Below, piece after piece: positions 1 to 8,218 of a stretch of 11,791 nt of DNA. The stretch spans positions 1 to 11,791 of the forward strand of contig JAPKDK010000072.1 of NCBI GenBank assembly GCA_028872645.1, read 5' to 3'. A program made the position numbers and the translations under genes. The notes below the pieces were generated by a model. That model saw only the letters and a list, made by a program, of their open reading frames with translations, made no database searches and was not told where the DNA came from. Each line of letters starts with the position of its first letter. Position 1 is the first letter of the stretch. The DNA comes from Verrucomicrobiota bacterium. Its GTDB lineage: Bacteria; Verrucomicrobiota; Verrucomicrobiia; Limisphaerales; UBA1100.

Positions 1-55
1 GAAGTTCTGGTGGAAGTTCTGGTGGAAGTTCTGGTGGAAGTTCTGGTGGAAGTTC
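1..55 (+). repeat. 12-bp tandem repeat encoding Ser-Ser-Gly-Gly linker
   Basis: The unit AGTTCTGGTGGA is repeated perfectly at 3-14, 15-26, 27-38 and 39-50, with a partial copy to 55, and clearly continues beyond the left edge. The unit length is a multiple of three, so copy-number changes keep the frame. The encoded (SSGG)n segment then runs into a short Ser tract before the protease domain. It is probably a flexible interdomain linker separating the catalytic domain from an upstream propeptide or other domain. Confidence 0.95.
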
Positions 56-731
56 CTCCTCCTCTACTTTGGATATTTTGGTGCTCTACACAGATGCGGC
101 GGCGCAGGAAAAAGGCGGGGTCAATGGAATTAAGTCACTGGCCGGCGCGGCGGTGGGTAATGTGAACGAGGCTCTCAAAAATAGTGGCGTTAGTGAGCGT
201 GCCAAGCTCGTGGCGACCGAGAAAATTAACCACACGTCCTCCGGAAATCTGGGTTCTGATATCAGTAAAATTGCAGGGGATAGTCAGGTGGCCTCGTGGC
301 GCACAAAACATAAGGCAGATCTCGTCTCGATGCTTGTAAAAAGCAGTAGTGGCAGCACCACGGGGATAGGCCATCTGGGATCGGCCAATGGCAATAAGGG
401 CGCTGCGTACAGCGTTTGCAAAGTCACGGCAGTGGGTGCGCCACAACGTTCCTTTGCACACGAAATCGGCCATAACCTCGGTTGCGCACACGCCAAGGAC
501 CAGGGTGGCAGCGCCGGAGCTTTCAGTTATTCCTTCGGCTGGCGGTTTAAAGGAACGGACGACAAAAATTACCGCACTTTATTAAGCTACCAAAAAAATG
601 CTGGCGAGGCGCGTATCCCGTATTACTCTAATCCTTCGGTTCAATACAAAGGAATGGCTACTGGAACCTCTGCGGCAGACAACGGTAAAACCGTCAAGGC
701 CGTTATTAAAAAGGCCATCAAGTATTATTAG
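1..731 (+). CDS. Secreted reprolysin-like zinc metalloprotease, 3' part (5' end outside window)
   Basis: The frame is open from the first base, so the start lies upstream; a TTG at 69 is internal. What is visible is a Ser/Gly linker (to about 65) followed by a complete-looking catalytic domain of about 220 residues. The domain opens with DILVLYT, typical of the first strand of M12B-like bacterial metzincins. The zinc site HEIGHNLGCAH lies at 459-491: three His ligands and the catalytic Glu, with the usual Gly and Asn. The tail YYSNPSVQYKGMATG (about 618-665) matches the SNPxVxYxGxxTG end of this family. Two cysteines (417 and 483) could pair. One key feature is altered: the Met-turn reads RTLLSY, with Leu (582-584) where metzincins have Met. 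Expected role: extracellular endopeptidase, exported by an unseen N-terminal signal. Spot counts give about 40-53% GC, below much of the next gene. Family assignment is firm; activity and substrate are not known. Confidence 0.88.
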   Translation, partial: SSGGSSGGSSGGSSGGSSSSSTLDILVLYTDAAAQEKGGVNGIKSLAGAAVGNVNEALKNSGVSERAKLVATEKINHTSSGNLGSDISKIAGDSQVASWRTKHKADLVSMLVKSSSGSTTGIGHLGSANGNKGAAYSVCKVTAVGAPQRSFAHEIGHNLGCAHAKDQGGSAGAFSYSFGWRFKGTDDKNYRTLLSYQKNAGEARIPYYSNPSVQYKGMATGTSAADNGKTVKAVIKKAIKYY

Positions 732-3700
732 GCGTTCTTGGCCTCCGGCTTGCGCAGGGCGGCGCGCGCCAGCTTCACAAATCCGTAGAGTACTGCCAGC
801 GTGAGCAGAAGTGCGCCGAGTGCCATCAGCCAATCGGGATCTTCGGTGTTTACCGCTTCAAATTCAATGGTCATGGGCTCGCTGGGTTTCATTTGTAGGC
901 TTTGGGTGAATTGATGCACCGTACCGTGGCGGGGGAGGGTGATGTGCAGCGGGGCCACGGTGCGCTCGGTGAGTTCCTGTGATTTCTGCAGCATCTTTAC
1001 TTGTTCCAGCGCGGCCTTGGCGTTGTCGCTGGCGTGTTGGGCGCTGGATTGCGATTGGCCGGTTGGTTTTTGGTTGGGCAGGTTGGCTTGTAGCGCGTAG
1101 CGGCCGGCGTTGAGATTGTTGAATTCAAACTGCGATTCATTCAACCTCTGCGCTTGGAGTTGGCGAACTTGCCCTTCCAGATCCTTCAGTTTCTTTCGGT
1201 CAGCGTCAGAGTTTGAGTTGGCCGCGCCTTGTCGCCGAGCTTGGTCGAAGTATTTGTTGGCTTCCTCCACGTTGCCGGCCTTGATGTTATCGACCGTGTT
1301 TTTGAGTGTACTGGAAAACAACTCGGATTGTTTGTCCCGTTTCTCCTTTTCATCTTTGCGGACTTTGCTGGCGTAGGCCCGTTGGTCCATATCCTCGTTG
1401 GGTATTGGGCCATTTACTGCGCGTTTTGAAACGCGGTTGGCGGAGTGTTGGCGCATGGGTTGCGGATAATTATGATGCCGCTTCGTGTGGGACATTGAGC
1501 CTTCGAAGTCGGAGTATTTATAATCGCGCGGGAGGTGGAGCTGCCATTGGGCGTCCTGCAGCGGGACATTGAGCCGGGGCGATTCGAGTTTCACTTGGCC
1601 ACTGCCATCGGGGAAGGGCGTGCTGCTTTCGTAGGTGAACTCCAGGGTGAACGCCGCGTTGTTTTCCGATTGCTCAAGCGGCAGCAGGTACGCGCCTTTT
1701 TGCGTGCGCGCGGCGCGGACGGCTTGGCCGGCCACGAAGGCGGACCACAGCCGGTCATCGCTTTCGGGCAGCTTGAGCGTCATCGTTTGCCCGCCGTTGT
1801 TCACCACATCCAAACGCGCTTGCGTGAGCATTCGGCCGTCCTGCGTGAGCACGCTGGTGAAGCGCGCGCGGGTGATGGTGGTTTGTAAAACGGCGGCGGT
1901 TTCAAATTGGTTGACCCGCACGGCGAGCTGCCAATCGGGCCGCAGGTATTGGTATGTGAGCGCCGGGGGCGGATCCATTTGCGCGCGCTCGGGCAAGTTG
2001 GCGGCGTCCATTGCCGTGAGTGGATCTTTCACCTCGATGGCTTCCTCCACTTGCAACGGCGTGGTGTTGGCCACTTGCACTGTCACCCAGCCGGTCTCGC
2101 GTTCCACGGTGGGATCCACCGGCGATTGCCCGGCGGGCATTTGCGCACCCTGCACTTGCGGGCCGGTGAAGGTAAACTGATTCGTCTGCGCGAGGCTCCA
2201 GTCTTTCCATTCCCACGTGAGCGCGAGGTCGTACGTGCCCATCGTTTTATTTTGCAAACGCACGATCCAATCGCTCGCCACCTCGGGATCCGTTTGGCGG
2301 CTGCGAATGTCTTTGCCTTCGAACTCCACATTCTTGAACTGCTTCGGAACCCGAATGCGGAATTCCTGCGTCGGCGCGTTCTTGATGATGTAGCGAATCA
2401 CCGTGCGTCCTTCGAGATGTGTTTCGCTAACCTTCAAATGATTCACCAACTCCGCCGTAACCCAAATCGGTCGGCGCGCGGTATTCACTGTGAGGCTCCA
2501 GCCCAACGAATCATCGGGCATCGTGGCAATGTGTTTGTACGCCAGCACATTGGCCCCGAGCGTGAAGGGCATCGCGCCGAAGGCGTGCATGGGCGCGTTG
2601 GGTTGGCGGTTGGGCAACTCGGCGGCGGGGATTTCTGTGAGCCCTTGCGCCACACCGGCGGTGACTTCCAGCCCCGGCTCGCTGCCCACGGCCACGTAGC
2701 CGGTGAGCTTGTGCGTACCCAAGGGATGCACGCCGCTCACGGTCACGACGGCGTGGTCGGCCAATGGCTGTTGCTGTTGCAAATCCACGCGAAGGCCGTA
2801 CGCGCCTATCGTGCGCTGGCTGAGTGTGATTTCCAGATTACCATCGACGAGATTGGTGCGGGCGATGTTCGCGCCGTGCACTTTCTCCACGCGATAACCC
2901 TCGGGCAACGCCAGCGCGAGATTGAAAATACCGGTTTTCTTGATGGTATAATTGACGTGACTGGTGAGCCACAGCGCGTTGGCGCCCACGTGAAAATGCT
3001 GGCGCACTTCTGCTTCGAGGCGTGGCTGTACGGCGGCCACGTGCGCGGCCAGCGTAAACGTATTAAGATAGCTGAACACCAGCGAAGGCTTGGCGGCTTT
3101 CACGACGGCGATGAAATCTTCGGCGTTCTTTTTGGCGAGGTTTGTCGATTGGGCTACGGTGAGGCCGAGGTCATCGCCGGCTTGGAGGGCGACCAATCCG
3201 TTTTCGCGTTTCACATCCAGCGCATGCGGCACGGTGACGGCGGCGTCATTGGGCGGCGCGGCGAGCGGTTGCTCAAGCTCGAGCACGAGTTGCCAGTTTT
3301 GCGTGGCCGGTTGGACGAGATTCGCGACGAGCACCGAGTCATCATCGCCATCGCCCATTACCCAGTTGCGGAGATGCGGCGCGGTGACGCGCATCAGTTT
3401 GTGGCCGGCGGCGGCGGGCGGCAGTTGCACGCGTACGCGGTGCAGTTCGCCCTGGGTCACTTGATAATCGAGCTGCGTGCGGGTGCGCACGAGGCCGCGT
3501 TGGTACGTGACGTGGCTGGCGTTTTTCACAAACACCGTAGCGGCAATCTCGCGGGCTTTTTGCACGCGCGGTTTCCACGTGAGCCGCAGCGAATCGTTGG
3601 CACCGATGATGCCGGTGAGCGTGGTGGTTTTGTCGGCAGCATCAGTCTTGGCGGTCACACCGGTGGGCAATTCCATTTCAGCGGCCGGCTCGTTGAGCGT

Positions 3701-6700
3701 GGCTTCCACGTGACTGACCAGTGCGGGCGGGATGCCAAAAGCAAGCGCGCGTTGGGCGGCGTCACCGGTGTGTTTGATGAGAAACTTCACCTTCGCCGTG
3801 GCTTGACCGGCATTGGGCAGTTTGATTTCCAGCGTGGGCCCGGCGCGGCGCAGCGTGGCGCCGGCTTGAGTGCAGCTGAAGGTATCGATGGCGAGATGCT
3901 CGCGGAAGAGCGTGAACGCCTGTGCGTCCGCCCGTGCGTCCAGCGTGAATTCCGCCTCCACCACGGCCACCTTCGGATGGATCGTCATCGTGTACGTGGC
4001 GGAAACCAAACTGACGGTGTTAGTGCCCGCGTTGGCGCGCACGCCTTTGGCGTCCCACGTATCGAAGGAAAGTTGCCGCCCGCCGTCCCAGCGCACTTCG
4101 CGGGCGATCTTACCGTTGGCGTGCCATTGGCGCGCGAGGCCGTGCGGTTCGCCTTTGGCCCACGGGGTTTCAGAGGCTTTTTTCTCGTTGGGATGCCACG
4201 TGAGTTGATTGCCGTGAAGTTTGCCGGTTTGATAAAGCTGCTGGCCCGACCGCGTGCCATCGCGCCGCCAACTAGTTTGGGTTCCGTGTAGTTTGCCGCT
4301 GGCGTACGGGCTGCTGGAGCGTTTGGAGCCGTTCTCGTGCCACAGGATTTCGACGCCGTGCAATTGGCCATTTTGATAATGGCTCTCGATGCGTTTCTGT
4401 TGGTTGGCAAACAAGCCGGTGACGATGCCGGTAAACGGCGCGTCCGCATTCACCTCAAAGCGCGTGCCATTGCGATCCTGCAACTGCGCTTCCGAAATGC
4501 GCTTGGGGCCGGTGGCCTTGGGCGTGAGCAGGTCTACCAACATGATTCGGATTTGTTCCGGCGTGAGCTTGGCTGCGGGCGAGGCGGGTTGCGCGCTGAG
4601 CGTACTTTGCAAGCCAAGGAAAATCGCCAACGCCGCCGTGGCCGCTGCTCCACCTGAAGCGCCGCCGGTGCTGCTGCTATCATTGTCGGTGGGAGAATCT
4701 TCGGCGGGCTCGGTCGGTGCAGTTTGGCAGGCTTGGCACGCGGGCCAGAAATACCACGTCACCCACGCCAGCACCGTGAGCCCGAGCGTCCACAGCGTGT
4801 AGGCGAAAAGTTGGGGGACGGATTGTTCGTGAAAACACGCCCAAATCACCGCGCCGTACGCCATCGCGATGCCGCCGGTGATGACGAGCGTGTGGCGGTT
4901 TTCCGGCACGCGGAATTGCCGCCACAGCACCCACAAACCGGTGAGCAGAGCAAGCAATTGGAAAAAACCACGCCGCACTTTGCGTTGATCCGCATCCATC
5001 ACTTGCGCCTCGATGACCATCGCTTCATCGCCCGATTTACTCGAATGAATTGCTTTGGTGAAATAAAACACGCGCCCATTGGCCGGGATGGTTTGCCGCA
5101 CACCGCGGATGCCTTGCACAGTAGTGTTAGCCGGAACATTGCCCGGGCCTCTGCCGCCCGTGGTGCCGCCGCCGCCCATACCTCCACCCTTATCGCCCTC
5201 ACCGCCGCCGGGCAATCCGGTGGTGGGGTCGCCATCGCCACCAGCTCTGGAGACACTCGGTTTCGTTGGTGGTGCCGGCTGTGGTGTGGGTGTTTTGGGT
5301 GGGGAAAGTTTCGACGATGCCGTTTCGGTGGGCATTTCTTCTCCACTGATCATTTCGCCTTTGATTTCCGCTTCATCATCCGCATCCCAGCCTCGGCTGG
5401 ATTCTTCGTTCGCATAACCATCGGCTGTTTGGAACACTCTGGAACTGGATCGGGCCACGGCTGGCAACAGGATCGCGCTTACCACCAACAAAGTGACCAA
5501 AGCGCCGATGCCGATGAACAGCGCCTTGCGGCCTTTGCGCAGGGCGAGTTGCAGCAAACCCAATGCGATGCCGAAAAAGACAAGCAAGCCGACCACTGAA
5601 CCCCAGTTGGTGCGGCGCAGCACGTGGGTGAAATCGCGCCACACGTTTACCCAGCGATAAGGCTCGGCGCGTTGGGGGACCATGTTGCCGCCGAAATCGA
5701 AAAGCTCGTGCGAGTTGGGATCAAGGTAAACCTGCCACGCGTTGCCGGTGTGTGGGAGGTCGGGGCGCGGGGCTTCCAAGCGGAGATCCACCGGCGCGAG
5801 GCTGGCGAGCGCGCCGCGTTTGCGCACTTCGCCGGCGAGTTCTTCGGTGTACATAATTTCCACGTAAAAGGCTTGATTGCGATTGAGGCGCGAGGGCAAC
5901 GGCACGAGCACTTTGCCCTCGGCATCGGTGCGGGGCGTGACCGATTCGCCGTCCACGCCGGTGTACGTGAGCGTGGCTTTTTTTGGCAGGGTGATGCCCA
6001 TAAATTGTCGGTTAGTGTTTTTCACCGTGTACGCGGCGAGCGTGATGAGCTGGCCGTCGGGATTGATTTGCGTGCTGAGCAGGGTGCGATCCGCCACGGC
6101 GTCGAGGCCTTCCTCGGTGCTGTGCTGCTTGATGGCCACGGGCAGGCGTGTCGGTTCGGTGTCATATTTATAGGCAAACAAAATGGAACGATTGATCACG
6201 CCACGGTCGGCTTCGTCCAGCTCGCCGGCGTCAAGGCGGCGCAGTCCGGTTTTGGCGGGGTTGGGCGTCAGCTCGATGTTCGATGCGCCGGTGAGGGCGA
6301 GCGTTCCGGTGACGCGCTCGAGGCCCTGCGGTTGGGCCACGCCCAGCGAAAGGTTGCCGACTTTGCTATCAAATTGGTTATCGTAACTCACCACGAGGGT
6401 GTAGCCGTCCCACGCTTTTTCCTGAAGCGTGAGCGTCCAATCCACCGTTTTTCCATCCGCGGCGGGGGTGGCTTGGCGGGCGCGGATGTTCGCTCCGGCG
6501 AACTCTAGGTTTTTCCAATCATTTGTGCCGGGTACGCGGACGGTAAACGTTTGCACGCCTTGATTCACAATCCCAAACCGAATGGTGGCGCTGCCGCGCA
6601 GGAGGCCATCGCCGATGGTGGCGAGATTGAAGACCTCGGCAGTGACAATGGCTTCGAGGCGTTTGGCGGAAAAGGTGACCGACCAATTCGGTTGTGTGGT

Positions 6701-8218
6701 GGTGAAGGCGAGGGCTTCGGCTGCACCGGCGGCGGTTTCGCGCGCGGCCCGCAATCCGCCGCCCAAGAGCCGCAAGCCGGCGGAAGCGCGCGCAGTGACG
6801 CGGGTGGTTTGGCGATCAAGCGCGAAGGGTTCCTTCGCAAGCGTGCCGAGGTTGAGCGGCAGTAACGTGAAGTGGGTCTTTGATTTGTCGGCGGGTTTTT
6901 CCAGCTCCACCGTGACGAGGCGATTGCCCAGCACGCGGCTATTGTACTGGAGCGTGATGAGGCCGGTGGCAGGGTCAAGCTTCCAATCGGTGATGCCATC
7001 GCTGGTGACATTGGCGACGGTGAATTTGTTGGTGCCCGTGAGCACGGCGGCGTTGCCGAGCGTGAGCGAATAAATGCCGGCCTTGGCGACCTTGAGCATG
7101 ACGCGGTGGTACACGCGCAGGCGGGTTTCGGAAAGGTGGGCATCCACCGCGCTATGCGCGCCCACGGCGGGCTCGATGCGCTGGGTGGTGACCGGCAGCG
7201 CGAAGGGCGCGCGCCCAAAAAACCGCCACGCGCCCACTTGGCCAGCGGCGGCATTGACTTTGCGGAGGCCCTGCACCGCGCCGGTTTCCACGGTCACATC
7301 CTCGGCGGTGAGCTGCACACTGCCGCTCTCGCGTTCCACGCCCAACGGCGCGGGCGGGGTGAGGTCCGCAGCGGCTTGGGCCAGCGGTTGCTCGGAGTGC
7401 AGCGAGAGGGCGTAGGTTTTCTCGGCGGCCTGAACGAAATCGATGGTCAACGTGCCGCCATTCACCGCCCAGTTTTTGATATTTTTTCCATCGACTTTAG
7501 TAATCGATTGGCCGGCGGGCAGGGCGACGGTGAGGTTGGTGGGTTTGCCTTGGAGGATGTCGTAGTTAAACTGCGTGGTGAATTTTGCAACAGTCGGGTT
7601 GAGATGAATGGTGGCAACGGTTTGAGCGGTCAACAAAACGCGCCGCACTTGTTCGGTCACTTTGGTTTGCCAACGGAGGGAGATTTTGCGGTCCGCGCCG
7701 AGCGCACCCTGCACGGCGGCTTTGTTTCCCGCGCGCGGGAGGGGCGTGCCGGAGAGCAGCTCGAGTTCCTGTCCGTTGCCGGCGACGGTGGCGGTGAGCG
7801 CGCCGATGGTGGCGGGTGGGCCGGTGAAATTGATTTGCCGCCACGGATCGGCCTTGGTGGTTTTGGTGTCTTTGGTGATGCGCGGCAAAAGGTTGAGGGT
7901 GAGATTGTATTGGCCGGGTTTCTCGACGATGAGCTGGTAGCCATCGCGGATGCGCGCGAGGCGCAGGCCGGCGGGGAGTTTGGGATCGATGATGGCCAGC
8001 TCGCCCTGGAAAAGCGTGAGCGCGGTGGCGACGGTGTTGGTGCTCTCCACCTTGAGCGCGGCGGTGAAGGTGGCGGCATCGTCAGTGAGTTTGCCGGTGT
8101 AGCGAATTTCGTGCACCACCACCGGGCCGGTCTTGGGCGGCGTGGGCGGCGCGGCGGCAGCGTGTAAAGTGTTGAGGGTGAAAAAGAAAGTGGGGATGAG
8201 TGCGATGAATGTTTTCAT
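728..8218 (-). CDS. Giant (2496 aa) multi-pass envelope protein with duplicated halves and central MORN_2/YwqK repeats
   Basis: I do not recognise the whole protein. In order: signal peptide (residues 1-24, hydrophobic core, cut near LHAAAA); four related beta-rich repeats (about 198-320, 364-495, 524-667, 709-835); two membrane segments (about 874-892, 898-920) joined by RKGRK; a Pro/Gly-rich low-complexity linker (about 967-1035); three membrane segments (about 1083-1099, 1109-1128, 1138-1160), the last followed by a CxxC (CQAC); a hydrophobic stretch ending LSAQPA that resembles a second signal peptide (about 1192-1212); MORN_2/YwqK repeats (1265-1380); four more beta repeats (about 1556-1700, 1728-1871, 1915-2078, 2108-2240); a charged coiled-coil region (about 2277-2364); and a C-terminal membrane anchor (about 2462-2482) with a basic tail. 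The two halves are paralogous. Likely location is the cytoplasmic membrane with large periplasmic parts; topology between segments 2 and 3 is ambiguous because KVRRG precedes segment 3. The start is fixed by the signal peptide; only a weak GAAG precedes it. Function unknown. Confidence 0.9.
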   Translation of the reverse strand: MKTFIALIPTFFFTLNTLHAAAAPPTPPKTGPVVVHEIRYTGKLTDDAATFTAALKVESTNTVATALTLFQGELAIIDPKLPAGLRLARIRDGYQLIVEKPGQYNLTLNLLPRITKDTKTTKADPWRQINFTGPPATIGALTATVAGNGQELELLSGTPLPRAGNKAAVQGALGADRKISLRWQTKVTEQVRRVLLTAQTVATIHLNPTVAKFTTQFNYDILQGKPTNLTVALPAGQSITKVDGKNIKNWAVNGGTLTIDFVQAAEKTYALSLHSEQPLAQAAADLTPPAPLGVERESGSVQLTAEDVTVETGAVQGLRKVNAAAGQVGAWRFFGRAPFALPVTTQRIEPAVGAHSAVDAHLSETRLRVYHRVMLKVAKAGIYSLTLGNAAVLTGTNKFTVANVTSDGITDWKLDPATGLITLQYNSRVLGNRLVTVELEKPADKSKTHFTLLPLNLGTLAKEPFALDRQTTRVTARASAGLRLLGGGLRAARETAAGAAEALAFTTTQPNWSVTFSAKRLEAIVTAEVFNLATIGDGLLRGSATIRFGIVNQGVQTFTVRVPGTNDWKNLEFAGANIRARQATPAADGKTVDWTLTLQEKAWDGYTLVVSYDNQFDSKVGNLSLGVAQPQGLERVTGTLALTGASNIELTPNPAKTGLRRLDAGELDEADRGVINRSILFAYKYDTEPTRLPVAIKQHSTEEGLDAVADRTLLSTQINPDGQLITLAAYTVKNTNRQFMGITLPKKATLTYTGVDGESVTPRTDAEGKVLVPLPSRLNRNQAFYVEIMYTEELAGEVRKRGALASLAPVDLRLEAPRPDLPHTGNAWQVYLDPNSHELFDFGGNMVPQRAEPYRWVNVWRDFTHVLRRTNWGSVVGLLVFFGIALGLLQLALRKGRKALFIGIGALVTLLVVSAILLPAVARSSSRVFQTADGYANEESSRGWDADDEAEIKGEMISGEEMPTETASSKLSPPKTPTPQPAPPTKPSVSRAGGDGDPTTGLPGGGEGDKGGGMGGGGTTGGRGPGNVPANTTVQGIRGVRQTIPANGRVFYFTKAIHSSKSGDEAMVIEAQVMDADQRKVRRGFFQLLALLTGLWVLWRQFRVPENRHTLVITGGIAMAYGAVIWACFHEQSVPQLFAYTLWTLGLTVLAWVTWYFWPACQACQTAPTEPAEDSPTDNDSSSTGGASGGAAATAALAIFLGLQSTLSAQPASPAAKLTPEQIRIMLVDLLTPKATGPKRISEAQLQDRNGTRFEVNADAPFTGIVTGLFANQQKRIESHYQNGQLHGVEILWHENGSKRSSSPYASGKLHGTQTSWRRDGTRSGQQLYQTGKLHGNQLTWHPNEKKASETPWAKGEPHGLARQWHANGKIAREVRWDGGRQLSFDTWDAKGVRANAGTNTVSLVSATYTMTIHPKVAVVEAEFTLDARADAQAFTLFREHLAIDTFSCTQAGATLRRAGPTLEIKLPNAGQATAKVKFLIKHTGDAAQRALAFGIPPALVSHVEATLNEPAAEMELPTGVTAKTDAADKTTTLTGIIGANDSLRLTWKPRVQKAREIAATVFVKNASHVTYQRGLVRTRTQLDYQVTQGELHRVRVQLPPAAAGHKLMRVTAPHLRNWVMGDGDDDSVLVANLVQPATQNWQLVLELEQPLAAPPNDAAVTVPHALDVKRENGLVALQAGDDLGLTVAQSTNLAKKNAEDFIAVVKAAKPSLVFSYLNTFTLAAHVAAVQPRLEAEVRQHFHVGANALWLTSHVNYTIKKTGIFNLALALPEGYRVEKVHGANIARTNLVDGNLEITLSQRTIGAYGLRVDLQQQQPLADHAVVTVSGVHPLGTHKLTGYVAVGSEPGLEVTAGVAQGLTEIPAAELPNRQPNAPMHAFGAMPFTLGANVLAYKHIATMPDDSLGWSLTVNTARRPIWVTAELVNHLKVSETHLEGRTVIRYIIKNAPTQEFRIRVPKQFKNVEFEGKDIRSRQTDPEVASDWIVRLQNKTMGTYDLALTWEWKDWSLAQTNQFTFTGPQVQGAQMPAGQSPVDPTVERETGWVTVQVANTTPLQVEEAIEVKDPLTAMDAANLPERAQMDPPPALTYQYLRPDWQLAVRVNQFETAAVLQTTITRARFTSVLTQDGRMLTQARLDVVNNGGQTMTLKLPESDDRLWSAFVAGQAVRAARTQKGAYLLPLEQSENNAAFTLEFTYESSTPFPDGSGQVKLESPRLNVPLQDAQWQLHLPRDYKYSDFEGSMSHTKRHHNYPQPMRQHSANRVSKRAVNGPIPNEDMDQRAYASKVRKDEKEKRDKQSELFSSTLKNTVDNIKAGNVEEANKYFDQARRQGAANSNSDADRKKLKDLEGQVRQLQAQRLNESQFEFNNLNAGRYALQANLPNQKPTGQSQSSAQHASDNAKAALEQVKMLQKSQELTERTVAPLHITLPRHGTVHQFTQSLQMKPSEPMTIEFEAVNTEDPDWLMALGALLLTLAVLYGFVKLARAALRKPEAKNA
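1499..3553 (-). repeat. C-terminal half: four related beta-rich protein repeats (B1-B4), paralogous to A1-A4
   Basis: Residues about 1556-2240 repeat the A1-A4 series in the same order, at an offset of roughly 1360-1400 residues. The clearest match is B3, FRIRVPKQFKNVEFEGKDIR, against A3, FTVRVPGTNDWKNLEFAGAN. B2 (LALALPEGYRVEKVHGANIA) matches A1 (LTVALPAGQSITKVDGKNIK) almost as well, showing that units within and between halves are related. B4 ends DYKYSDFEGSM where A4 ends ELFDFGGNM, so even the end of the array is conserved. Confidence 0.7.
4079..4426 (-). repeat. Five 24-residue MORN_2/YwqK-type repeats inside the giant protein
   Basis: Residues 1265-1380 form four exact 24-residue units plus a shorter fifth, giving a 72-bp period in the DNA. 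Each unit has the signature W-x-x-N/D-G near its start and G-x-x-HG at its end: NGQLHG, SGKLHG, TGKLHG, KGEPHG. The lead-in PFTGIV plus NG/HG periodicity is typical of YwqK-family (MORN_2) proteins, often annotated as toxin-antitoxin YwqK-like antitoxins although most have no demonstrated antitoxin role. Here the block follows a signal-peptide-like segment and precedes the second beta-repeat half, so it is probably extracytoplasmic and structural or ligand-binding. DNA copies have diverged, so the repeat is old. Confidence 0.85.
5714..7627 (-). repeat. N-terminal half: four related beta-rich protein repeats (A1-A4)
   Basis: Residues about 198-835 of the giant protein contain four divergent copies of a 120-145 residue unit. 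The unit runs: a Y/F-x-V strand, a hydrophobic strand ending in a Pro (ALP, RVP, TLP), a turn with V-x-G and N-I/D-I, a W-T/L-T-L-like strand, a Y-x-L-x-V strand, and a closing segment with G-L-x-x-V/L-x-A. A1 shows LTVALPAGQSITKVDGKNI and A3 shows FTVRVPGTNDWKNLEFAGAN. The pattern suggests beta-sandwich domains; no specific fold family can be assigned by eye. Confidence 0.65.

Noticed and set aside
1907..4291. A 794-residue plus-strand open frame, with others at 4724-5599, 5624-6508 and 7106-8167, all opposite the giant gene.
   Set aside because: All lie in the same plus-strand frame, the one whose codons are exact reverse complements of the giant gene's codons. Stops there require TTA, CTA or TCA codons in the real gene, which are rare at this GC. 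Their translations are rich in His, Arg and Gly with no domain, signal or repeat signature, whereas the minus strand gives a coherent protein.
4079..4426. The YwqK-type repeats as evidence of a toxin-antitoxin system.
   Set aside because: The antitoxin label is an annotation habit for this repeat family. Here the repeats are an internal part of a giant membrane protein and no toxin-like gene is adjacent.
5145..5320. Pro/Gly-rich low-complexity DNA as a possible separate repeat element or collagen-like gene.
   Set aside because: It is in frame within the giant protein and irregular in period, so it is best read as a flexible linker between membrane segments.
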